Shown piece by piece: positions 1 through 7,522 of a DNA stretch of 36,995 nt. The position numbers and the translations under genes were made by a program. The stretch's first letter is position 1; every line of letters begins with the position of its first letter. Origin of the DNA: a virus; IMG/VR virus record IMGVR_UViG_3300042010_000254, positions 1 to 36,995 of that record; one strand, given 5' to 3'. The notes under the pieces were generated by a model, which ran no database searches, was not told where the DNA came from, and saw only the letters and a program-made list of their open reading frames with translations.

Positions 1-591
1 ACCGGTTACTGTACCGCCCGTTTTTCCTTCTATTGTCTTAAGCCGCGTATCATCTCCGGCCGCCACGGTTCCGGCAGCCGTTCCAACGTTCCTGGTGGCG
101 CTGTCTCCTAAACCGAGGTTTGTGCGACTGCCTTCTGCAGTGGTTGCCCCGGTCCCGCCGTCAGCGATTGCAAGCGCACCGTTGCTCCCTTTCTGCGCCA
201 GTTTACCGATGCCTGGGATGGTTACGGCGGTGCCGTTGATGGTCACGGTAATGCTCTGATTTGCTGATGTGGTAGCGAATGTCTCCCACGCACCGATATT
301 CTCGTCATAATCTTTGATGAGCTGAGACATCGCCTGTGCCAGGCCATCGACCGAGATATTGTCTGATACCAGAATGCCGTACTTCTGGCCGCTCAGCGCC
401 GGGGAAGCAGCTGGCGTAACCGTCATTGACGTGGCGCTGTTCACGGATGAAATCTGGAACATCTGGACCGGGTTAGACATGACGATAATCGTCTGGCCAG
501 CGCGAACCTGGCTGGCCGGTGCCGTCCAGTTTGTGCCAGTGCCGGTTGCGGTATTTCCGTTAATAGCGATAGTGCCAGTATTATAAAGCAT
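1..591 (-). CDS. Tail fiber protein, N-terminal part (gene leaves the window)
   Basis: Open from an ATG at 591 to the window edge, 197 codons visible, with AGAGG just upstream of the start. Residues 1-100 are rich in Thr, Asn, Ala and Val in short beta-like stretches. Residues 145-162 carry GGTGATTAEGSRTNLGLG, a Gly/Ala/Thr motif common in the shafts of lambdoid side-tail fibers. It follows gpJ in transcription order, the usual place for a fiber gene. By family it would form a trimeric fiber at the tail tip that helps choose the host. The receptor-binding C-terminus lies outside the window, so specificity cannot be judged. Confidence 0.75.
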   Translation of the reverse strand, partial: MLYNTGTIAINGNTATGTGTNWTAPASQVRAGQTIIVMSNPVQMFQISSVNSATSMTVTPAASPALSGQKYGILVSDNISVDGLAQAMSQLIKDYDENIGAWETFATTSANQSITVTINGTAVTIPGIGKLAQKGSNGALAIADGGTGATTAEGSRTNLGLGDSATRNVGTAAGTVAAGDDTRLKTIEGKTGGTVTG

Positions 592-688
592 AGGTACCTC
601 TTAATTAATTGATCGCTATAAACGATCAATAACCAAATATTGATTCGCACAAACGATCTGAATAATTAATGTTTATTTGTGAATATGG

Positions 689-712
689 GCATTCCACTAA
701 TTAATGGAATGC
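689..712 (+). promoter_or_regulatory. Hairpin covering the ribosome binding site of the 717 gene
   Basis: GCATTCCA, an 8-base loop, then TGGAATGC form a perfect 8-bp stem ending four bases before the ATG at 717. The 3' arm holds TGGA, the only Shine-Dalgarno-like sequence for that gene. In a transcript entering from upstream the site would be paired. The AT-rich 592-688 stretch holds a second dyad (GATCG-N7-CGATC at 611-627) and only weak promoter-like hexamers, for example TTGATT near 640. Confidence 0.45.
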
Positions 713-716
713 AAAA

Positions 717-986
717 ATGAAAAAGAACTATTTATCGATGCTTATAGGCGTGACGTTATTGTCAATGTCATCACTGTCTGTAGCTTCAGAAGCGGAACAC
801 ACATCCAATCCTGGATATGGCGATGGTGGAACAGCACAGAAACGCCAGATTGACGCCTGTGTTAATGCGAATACGTCCACTGTCACGTCTTACGATAATG
901 TCTCACACGTTAAGCCATGTACTGGTGGCGTCTCTTACAAAGACAGAGAACTCCCGGCCCAAAAAAATAAAGCACCATTCAAGTAA
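717..986 (+). CDS. Small secreted (periplasmic) protein, candidate moron
   Basis: 89 residues. The N-terminus has a Lys pair, a hydrophobic run (about residues 6-22) and a small-residue cleavage region near SVAS, so a Sec signal peptide is likely. There is no lipobox cysteine. The mature part is about 65 residues, hydrophilic, with two cysteines about 20 residues apart that could form a disulfide. The gene lies on the opposite strand between the fiber gene and gpJ and has its own terminator, the usual arrangement for a lysogeny-expressed moron. Related phages carry superinfection-exclusion genes such as cor near this position. I see no sequence match to Cor, so no function is assigned. Confidence 0.65.
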   Translation: MKKNYLSMLIGVTLLSMSSLSVASEAEHTSNPGYGDGGTAQKRQIDACVNANTSTVTSYDNVSHVKPCTGGVSYKDRELPAQKNKAPFK

Positions 987-990
987 AATA

Positions 991-1019
991 AATAAAGCCC
1001 CTGATGGGGCTTTATTTTT
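991..1019. terminator. Bidirectional intrinsic terminator between the 717 gene and gpJ
   Basis: AATAAAGCCCC, loop TGAT, GGGGCTTTATT: an 11-bp stem with T-rich tails on both strands. It lies just after the plus-strand secreted-protein gene and at the stop codon of minus-strand gpJ, so it can end both convergent transcripts. Confidence 0.8.
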
Positions 1020-4000
1020 ATGACGAGGAAAATGAACCTGAACCACGCGCTATCTGCAGAACCGGTGAAAGAATCTCTTTCTTCGATGCGTTAGTTCCTC
1101 CCGACATATCATTTACGCTTATTGATGCAGTCACTACCTGTTTCGTAATTCCGCTTTTCGCAAAAATCACCGGGACCGCTACAGCGTTGGTTGTATTTCG
1201 GGTTGAACAGGTTACCCACTGATAATCCTTTGTGGTTCCGTCAATGGTCACTGATATCCGCGCAGTGGCATCGTCTCCAGATACGCCATATATCAACACA
1301 ACCGCTGATACAATTACTGTCTTGGGCTTGCTGGTTCCGGTTGTATCCGTATAAGTCAGATTGGTCGTTACACCTCCTGAGCCGGATTTGGATTTATCCA
1401 GACCGACACCTGCGTTAACCACATCACCGACAAAATTCTCAGCCTCCACTGTACCCCTGAATGAGCCACTGGTTGCCGTCACTTTCCCTGTAAACTCCCC
1501 GTTCGTGGCGTAAACCGTTCCACGCACGGTGACATTATTGAACACGGCATAACCGGATTTGTTGATGTGCCAGCCAACGTTTCCGGTTCCATCCCAGGTT
1601 GTCGACTGGATGTAGTTGCCGAGTTTGAGGTTGCCGATTGTCCCGTCACCAATGAGCGTTTCCCGGATGATGGTTTGCCCGTTCTGAATAACAAACGGAA
1701 GCGTAACCGTGGCTCCGGCGTACTGGGTCACAGCAAAGCGGTCAGCCAGAAAAACAACCTGCGACTGCATGCCACCGGGGGTATTCTCAACACCAATCCC
1801 CATCCCTGCGGCGTAATACTGGCCGTTGCTGGATAACCCAACTTTGATGCTATACATCGCCTTCAGGTCGCCATTCACGTTGGCAATGGCCTCAGCGTTG
1901 GTGGTGATTGCAGAAGTGTGTCCATTAACGGTCGCCGTGATGCTGTTTACCTGCGTGGCCATAGCCTGCTGGTAATCCGAAAACGTCTGGTTCAGGCTAT
2001 TGATTGACGCTTTGTTGCCGTTCACGTCCGTCTGAAGACTCAGCAGAGAGCGTGCCGTTGCCTCCTTCTCGTTAACGATCACCTCATCAATGCGGTCCAG
2101 CTGCGCGCTGTTACCGGCAACCGAAGCAGACAGAGTTTTACGCGTGGCTACCTGAGCCAGGTTTCCCTGGATAATAGCGATTGCCGAGTTTTTCACCCCA
2201 CCCGTCATGCCATCCATAGACACACTGATGCTGTCGATTCGCTGGCCCAGCGCGGTATCAGCCGTCGCCACGGTCTGCTCAAGCTCCGAGAGAGAGGACG
2301 ACACATCACCAACCGTGCTCGAAAGTTCATTAACGCTGGTCTGAACCTTCCCGACGTCCTGGGCATTTTTGGCGATGTCCTTCGCCTGCTGCTCCAGTTC
2401 GTCGTTGGCCTGTTTGATATCGTTAGCCATGCCAGCAATTTTTTCATTGCTGTCCACCGCGTTCTCGATTAGGTCCTTGAACGTTTCCGACTCTTTCATA
2501 TCCTCCAGAATGTCATTGGTTATTTCGCTGACATCTATCGAGGACGTGCCCATGACCCAGTCGGTCCAGTCCCCGGCGTTACCGATACGGTCAATCAGGC
2601 GCGCGCGGTACCACTGGCGAACGCCGGCCGGCATGGGGCCATGCTGATAATCTGCAGCCGGGTACGGCACCAGGACCAGCAGTTCAGGATTGGCGTAGTC
2701 GGCAGTTGTGGCGCGCTGAATCTCTGTATAGGCCGTGTCGCCAGAGCCATCCGGAAATTTCCAGGTCAGGTCGATATGCCAGACCACATCTTCGGTCGCC
2801 AGGAAGTTGAGCGGAGTACCCGGTTTGCCCGTTTTACCGGAGAGATAAGTTGTTTCACCGTACCCCCATGGTGACGACGTATCCTGCGCATTCAGCGCCC
2901 GGACGCGCACGTCATAGCTGCCCGAATAAATGCCCTGAACCGAGAAACCCTGCGCGCTGGTAACCGGAACGTTTATCCAGTCCCCGTTGTCCTTACGCCA
3001 CTGGGCAACGTACCGGATTGCGCCCTCTACCTTATCCCATGACACGTCCAGGCTTGCTACCGTCAGGCCCTGTGAAACATGATCGCTCTCAGTCACCACG
3101 ATATTCTTCGGCGCTGACAGGACGCTTATCGGCGTGACGGTGATCGGGGGCGACTCGACCCGAACGCCGTCATCGATGTAACGGTATTTGTTTGGATCGT
3201 GCTGAACGGCCGTAATAGTGAAACCGCCTGTGCTGTCGTCGTTAGCCGCAATTGAAGTGACCCGGAAATACTGTATTGCGAGGTTATCACTGTCTATCGC
3301 CCAGACAGCACCCGCCACAGGTGCCTGACTAAATGCGGTGGCAACCGTCACCGTTTTTTTATCTGTGCTCACCGCGCTGATTGTGCGCGTCTGGGCTTTT
3401 CCGTCAGGCAGGTTAACCACCAGCCGGTCTTTCGCCGCATAGTCTATTTCTCGATCCAGCGTAATCTGGCGGCCATTGACCGCCCTGATGCGCCCCCCGT
3501 TCTCCTTGCCGGAACGGAAAGGATCGGCGACACCGATAATTTCAGCAGGCAGCGGGATGTAGCCATCCAGACCCACGCCAAATGATACGGTACCGTCTTT
3601 GGCATTGGAGAGTAGTACCCAGCGCCCGCGCCGGTGCGCTTCACTTTGCGAGGTGCAGCCGATTGCGGTCAGGGACGTCTGCCGGACGTCATAACGCTCT
3701 ACAAGCGCCGAATCGTAGACCCCCTCAACGGTATCGCTGTAATGGTTCTGCGGATCGGACCAGGACACCAGGCAGGAGCTGTAGCGATTCTTGTATGAGC
3801 CGCCCGCATAAGTAAACAGCCCATCGATAACGTTTGAGGCGTTATAAACCCAGTCAACATCGTCCTGCGGGACGTCTGCCTGGACATAAATCTGGTCGTT
3901 GCCCCAGAACGTTATGCCACGAAATACCGCGGCGAGATCGTTAAGTACCTGCCAGGCGTCCTCCTGGCTCTGAATGAAAACGTTGCAGGTGAAACGCGGT

Positions 4001-5004
4001 TCGGTGCCACCGGTACCGTCGGAAACCATTTCGTCGCAATACTGGGCGATTGAATACAGCGCCCACTTATCCACCATGGATGCATCCACGCGCGTGCCCA
4101 TGCCGTAAATTTCATCCAGAACCAGATCGTAAAATATCCAGGCGGGGTTATTGGACCAGGCCATTTTGAACCCACCGGACCATGAGCCCGAATAGGTTCG
4201 GGTTGTCGGATCATAGTTATCCGGAACCTTAATCAGCTTGCCTTTTATCTTACAGGTCACTTTCGGCGCGCTGCCGTTGAACTGGCTGCTGTCCACTTCG
4301 ACATACAGTAGCGCGGTTAAAGGATAACGAAGCTTGCTGTCGATGACTTCCGCATACGAAAACACCTTGAAGGCGTTAACCAGTTTCGAATTTGATCCGC
4401 TGGCATCAGCCGTAATACGTCTGACCCTGACAGACCAGCCTGACGTGGATTTTGGCAGATCGATACGGTGGTCACGCTGATATTCCGTCGTGGTCTTTCC
4501 GTCAAACTTGCCGTTTACAACCGTTTTCCAGGCGCCACCGTCTGTTGATAAATCGATCGCATACTCGGTGACCGTGCCCACCATTTCGCCGTTATCTTTA
4601 TAGAGATACTGGACCGGAACGCTTAGCTTAATACGAATGGCATCCAGGGAAAGATTGGTAAACTGGCGCGTCCAGGGCGATGTGGTGGTGACAGTGGTGC
4701 CCACCGCCAGCTCGTTATCGACCTGGGGCATCCCTGCGATGTAAGTCTGGTCCTGTGTGCCCTTGCGGAACTCCCATTTCACGCCGCTGAAGTTGTACTC
4801 CCCGCTGTCGTTTGCCAGCGGCGTATCGTTGAGAAAAATGTTCTGTGCGGTCAGGTCGCCCTGTATTTCCCCCTCAGAAACGGCAATGAGCATTTTTAAT
4901 TTTGCGACCGACAGCAGATCGTCAGGCTGCTCAACTGGAGTATGCGCGCTACCCCCGCCCCCTTTGGCACCCTGCAGGATGGTTTCTTGTTCAAGAAGCT
5001 GCAT
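1018..5004 (-). CDS. J: Tail tip attachment (host specificity) protein J
   Basis: About 1,330 residues (lambda gpJ has 1,132). Residues ~30-640 follow lambda gpJ closely, including the stretches around YGMGTRVDASMVDKWALY and GGTEPRFTCN. FN3-like modules follow (~650-860), then a long Ser/Thr/Gln-rich helical region (~880-1080) and a C-terminal beta-rich receptor-binding part. It forms the central tip of the tail and binds the outer-membrane receptor. The start is set at 5004 because GGGTGA stands six bases before that ATG. An in-frame ATG at 5016 follows a terminator T-run directly and has no Shine-Dalgarno sequence. The last ~130 residues probably determine receptor choice. Confidence 0.93.
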   Translation of the reverse strand: MQLLEQETILQGAKGGGGSAHTPVEQPDDLLSVAKLKMLIAVSEGEIQGDLTAQNIFLNDTPLANDSGEYNFSGVKWEFRKGTQDQTYIAGMPQVDNELAVGTTVTTTSPWTRQFTNLSLDAIRIKLSVPVQYLYKDNGEMVGTVTEYAIDLSTDGGAWKTVVNGKFDGKTTTEYQRDHRIDLPKSTSGWSVRVRRITADASGSNSKLVNAFKVFSYAEVIDSKLRYPLTALLYVEVDSSQFNGSAPKVTCKIKGKLIKVPDNYDPTTRTYSGSWSGGFKMAWSNNPAWIFYDLVLDEIYGMGTRVDASMVDKWALYSIAQYCDEMVSDGTGGTEPRFTCNVFIQSQEDAWQVLNDLAAVFRGITFWGNDQIYVQADVPQDDVDWVYNASNVIDGLFTYAGGSYKNRYSSCLVSWSDPQNHYSDTVEGVYDSALVERYDVRQTSLTAIGCTSQSEAHRRGRWVLLSNAKDGTVSFGVGLDGYIPLPAEIIGVADPFRSGKENGGRIRAVNGRQITLDREIDYAAKDRLVVNLPDGKAQTRTISAVSTDKKTVTVATAFSQAPVAGAVWAIDSDNLAIQYFRVTSIAANDDSTGGFTITAVQHDPNKYRYIDDGVRVESPPITVTPISVLSAPKNIVVTESDHVSQGLTVASLDVSWDKVEGAIRYVAQWRKDNGDWINVPVTSAQGFSVQGIYSGSYDVRVRALNAQDTSSPWGYGETTYLSGKTGKPGTPLNFLATEDVVWHIDLTWKFPDGSGDTAYTEIQRATTADYANPELLVLVPYPAADYQHGPMPAGVRQWYRARLIDRIGNAGDWTDWVMGTSSIDVSEITNDILEDMKESETFKDLIENAVDSNEKIAGMANDIKQANDELEQQAKDIAKNAQDVGKVQTSVNELSSTVGDVSSSLSELEQTVATADTALGQRIDSISVSMDGMTGGVKNSAIAIIQGNLAQVATRKTLSASVAGNSAQLDRIDEVIVNEKEATARSLLSLQTDVNGNKASINSLNQTFSDYQQAMATQVNSITATVNGHTSAITTNAEAIANVNGDLKAMYSIKVGLSSNGQYYAAGMGIGVENTPGGMQSQVVFLADRFAVTQYAGATVTLPFVIQNGQTIIRETLIGDGTIGNLKLGNYIQSTTWDGTGNVGWHINKSGYAVFNNVTVRGTVYATNGEFTGKVTATSGSFRGTVEAENFVGDVVNAGVGLDKSKSGSGGVTTNLTYTDTTGTSKPKTVIVSAVVLIYGVSGDDATARISVTIDGTTKDYQWVTCSTRNTTNAVAVPVIFAKSGITKQVVTASISVNDMSGGTNASKKEILSPVLQIARGSGSFSSS

Positions 5005-5016
5005 TTTTTCACCCAT

Positions 5017-5040
5017 AAAAAAAGGTGCCGCAGCACCTTT
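5017..5040 (-). terminator. Intrinsic-terminator-like hairpin upstream of gpJ
   Basis: On the minus strand AAAGGTGC, loop TGCG, GCACCTTT (8 bp, perfect) is followed by a run of seven T that touches the first possible ATG of gpJ. It lies in the 42-base gap after the gpI stop. In the late operon, Q-modified polymerase should read through it. Confidence 0.6.
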
Positions 5041-5058
5041 GAGTTAATGGCCGCTGGC

Positions 5059-5676
5059 CTACTGCTGATCGCTCGAGTACATACCGGCACTGACTATCGC
5101 TCCCCCTGCCTCGATCAGACCGTAAGCCAGGGGGACAGGATGCCCCATAGCGACGGTATTGACCGGCGCCCCGAAGGCATAGTTAGGCGTGTTATCCGTG
5201 CTTGAGGATTTACCCGCGCCGAAGGATGGCTGGGGCGTGAGCATCTGGACAACGCCGCCCAGCATCATTGATACCCCGACCCCGGTCAAAATTGACGTGG
5301 CGCTGATGGCTGTTGCACTCACCGCCGCCCCCCAGGCTGCCATACTCGCACCGGCGGTAAAGAATGCAGCGACCAGCGCAACGGCACCAACAACTATCTG
5401 AAGAACGCCAGAGTTTTTGGCCCCCTCATAAACGGGCACGATCCGGTATACGCTTCCCCCGCGGGTCATATCGAACTCTTCCAGCCCGATATTGTTATCC
5501 CCGTTGAAAAAGGCGAAACGGATCCCCTTCATATGGGCTTCCGACATGTATTTTTTGAAGCCGGGAACCTGCGAACATACTGCCCTGAGCATTTCACGCA
5601 GATCGGCAACATCAAACTGAACGCGGGCCCCGAATTTTTTAGCCATCTTACCGTCGAGAATAAGCGTTTTAAGCAT
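5059..5676 (-). CDS. I: Tail tip assembly protein I
   Basis: 205 residues (lambda gpI 223). The central hydrophobic segment (~95-145, Ala/Gly/Thr rich, containing FFTAGASMAAWGAA and the MMLGGVVQMLTP stretch) matches the lambda gpI core. The gene lies between K and J as in lambda and overlaps the K stop by eight bases, with AGGAC upstream of its ATG, so translational coupling is likely. The family is needed to build the tail tip; gpI is not retained in lambda virions. The C-terminal GxPVPLAYGL segment is also conserved. Confidence 0.88.
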   Translation of the reverse strand: MLKTLILDGKMAKKFGARVQFDVADLREMLRAVCSQVPGFKKYMSEAHMKGIRFAFFNGDNNIGLEEFDMTRGGSVYRIVPVYEGAKNSGVLQIVVGAVALVAAFFTAGASMAAWGAAVSATAISATSILTGVGVSMMLGGVVQMLTPQPSFGAGKSSSTDNTPNYAFGAPVNTVAMGHPVPLAYGLIEAGGAIVSAGMYSSDQQ

Positions 5677-6388
5677 TCATGTTGTCCTTATGCCTGACCA
5701 CCCGGACCGTTCTGTCGCGATAATATTTCCCATACGGCGTACGCGAAGAAAGGTGCCCGAACAAATGATGAAGAATGATGTTGTCACCCAGATATACAGC
5801 GGCGTGATTGGTCACCGATGCCTGCACACTCATCATGATGATGTCCCCGGGCTGCATAGCACCGGCGTCAATCTCAACGAACCCCTCACGCTCCCAGTTG
5901 TCATCGTAGAGCCGCTCTTTGCCGCTCTCCCACCATTCGTAAGGCACTGAATAGTTCCCGAGGCCAATATCATATTCACGCTGATAATATTCCCGGATCA
6001 GCGACCAGCAGTCCGCGTAACCCAGCAACCATTGCCGCCCGGCATAATCCCGGTCTTCACGCGGGGAAATCGTACAAAAATCACCGTCCGGCCAGGACAT
6101 GATCCCCCACTCAATACCCGACCAGTCACACTGGATGCGGTCCAGCTCGGAGGGCACCAGCCGGACCACATCCGGATGGGAGTGAATGACCATAATGATT
6201 TCACCGAGCGCGCGGGCAGCAAGCTGGTCTTCCGGAGAGAGCGTGAATGTTTCCTCCGGTTTATCCGCGATGTTGCGACAGGGAATAAAGATTTGCTGCT
6301 GCCCTGACTGAACAATCAGGCCACAGGCTTCTTTGGGGTATTCACCAGCGACGTGCTGACGGATAGCATCCAGCAATTTTTCACGCAT
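5669..6388 (-). CDS. K: Tail tip assembly protein K, JAMM plus NlpC/P60 domains
   Basis: 239 residues from the ATG at 6388, which has AGGGGA seven bases upstream. The upstream extension of the frame overlaps L and is not needed. An N-terminal JAB/MPN-type domain shows Glu20, H69-S-H71-P, Ser80 and Asp83, the JAMM metal pattern with one extra residue before the serine. A C-terminal NlpC/P60 domain has Cys127 in GYADCW, His195 in NHAAVY and His207/208. The family assists tail tip assembly, and the NlpC part probably cuts peptidoglycan during DNA entry. It starts two bases after the L stop. Confidence 0.9.
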   Translation of the reverse strand: MREKLLDAIRQHVAGEYPKEACGLIVQSGQQQIFIPCRNIADKPEETFTLSPEDQLAARALGEIIMVIHSHPDVVRLVPSELDRIQCDWSGIEWGIMSWPDGDFCTISPREDRDYAGRQWLLGYADCWSLIREYYQREYDIGLGNYSVPYEWWESGKERLYDDNWEREGFVEIDAGAMQPGDIIMMSVQASVTNHAAVYLGDNIILHHLFGHLSSRTPYGKYYRDRTVRVVRHKDNMNA

Positions 6389-6390
6389 TA

Positions 6391-7128
6391 TCATTTCCCC
6401 TGCAGGTTGGCGGCCGGAAAGCCCCCGAATGGCAGCGGCGCGTCCGGACCGTGACGATCCTGACAGTCCTGACGGCGACCGCCACATACATCCTTCGACG
6501 GATCATCGGTAGGCGTGCCATCCTTGGTAAAATATTTCGTACCGTTGTAGTCGCATCCGGTTCCGCTTCGGTACCAGCCCCGCATACACCAGGTGCAGAC
6601 AGGCGTAATCTGCCGGGTAGGCAGCTGAAGGCTCTGAATATCGAAGGGAGAGCACAGCTCAAAATCAACCTGTACCCTCGTCTCTGCGGTTTTGGCATTG
6701 ACGAAAAAGAGTTGTACGCGCTCATCGGCCGGGCTGGCCCCCGGATTGCCGTCTTTCCAGTTGGCGGCATCGAGGTACTTAGAGAGCGTTGTGTGGATTT
6801 TTACTTTCGCCCGGACCATGTCGTCATACTCCAGGCATAGCGCCGTGACATAGTTCCCGACGTTCCCGACTGAGAGCGTGGGTGTCGGCTGGGACCCGGT
6901 ACTTGATAACTCCATACCCTTCAGTTCGTAAGGATGAGGATCGTACTGGTTGCCCTGCCAGATTATGGCGGGCAGGTTCTCAGCGGCGAAGGCTGCCCAC
7001 CCCTCCTCCTGGATATTGTGCGCATGAAACCGCAGCACCTGATCCATACCGAATTCGGTGCCGTCGATCTCAATCAGCTGAATAACGCTGCCGGGCTCAA
7101 GCTGTTGTATATCTCCGGTAAAACTCAT
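6391..7128 (-). CDS. L: Minor tail protein L
   Basis: 245 residues (lambda gpL 232) with GGGGGT before the ATG. The C-terminal third has cysteines in CTWC, TGCDYNGTKY, KDVCGG and QDCQD. Lambda gpL carries an iron-sulfur cluster in its C-terminal domain, and this cluster of cysteines in the same place suggests the same. The LCSPFDIQSLQLP region matches the lambda family. It forms part of the tail tip between the tube and gpJ. A terminator-like hairpin separates it from M. Confidence 0.9.
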   Translation of the reverse strand: MSFTGDIQQLEPGSVIQLIEIDGTEFGMDQVLRFHAHNIQEEGWAAFAAENLPAIIWQGNQYDPHPYELKGMELSSTGSQPTPTLSVGNVGNYVTALCLEYDDMVRAKVKIHTTLSKYLDAANWKDGNPGASPADERVQLFFVNAKTAETRVQVDFELCSPFDIQSLQLPTRQITPVCTWCMRGWYRSGTGCDYNGTKYFTKDGTPTDDPSKDVCGGRRQDCQDRHGPDAPLPFGGFPAANLQGK

Positions 7129-7139
7129 ATTACCCCCAT

Positions 7140-7165
7140 AAAAAAAGCCGCCCGGAGGCAGCTTT
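7140..7165 (-). terminator. Intrinsic-terminator-like hairpin between tail genes M and L
   Basis: On the minus strand AAAGCTGCC, a 4-base loop, GGCGGCTTT (9 bp with one G-U pair) is followed by seven T, 12 bases before the L start codon. It resembles the hairpins before gpJ, after the capsid gene and before cos. Confidence 0.55.
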
Positions 7166-7183
7166 CAGTGTTTGTCGAGAAAA

Positions 7184-7522
7184 TCAGGGCGCGAACGCCT
7201 GTTCAAAAGTGAAGGCCACAGTGGCTTTTTTCCCGGTAGGGAATGAAACGCTGAACGAATCGGCTTTCATTCTGAACAGCTTTTTTTCACCCCATGGCGT
7301 GGTCCACCAGAACGATTTAGTAACGTGAGACATCAGAAAAGCGCGCAGCGCAGCCGCCTCCTGTCTGGTGCCCGTCCAGTCCAGGTTCCACGTTTCCTGT
7401 TTGTCGTTGATCCCCATCCCCGCTATCTGTTTGTAGCCATCCCCGAACTGGGCCTGCAGCGTTCGGGCTGTTTCAGTGCCCTGCGCTGTTTTTCGCGTGC
7501 GCCAGGTAAACGTGTCCGTCAC
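7184..7522 (-). CDS. M: Minor tail protein M
   Basis: 112 residues (lambda gpM 109) with the family pattern TFTWRTRKTAQGTETARTLQ at the start and FWWTTPWGE near residue 75. The start codon is GTG at 7522, one base inside the TAG stop of H, with GAGGAG upstream, so M is probably coupled to tape-measure translation. In lambda, gpM is a structural part of the tail tip complex at the distal end of the tube. Confidence 0.9.
   Translation of the reverse strand: MTDTFTWRTRKTAQGTETARTLQAQFGDGYKQIAGMGINDKQETWNLDWTGTRQEAAALRAFLMSHVTKSFWWTTPWGEKKLFRMKADSFSVSFPTGKKATVAFTFEQAFAP

Noticed and set aside
717-986. Assignment of the secreted protein as the exclusion lipoprotein Cor
   Set aside because: Position is similar to cor in some phages, but there is no lipobox and no sequence match that I can point to.
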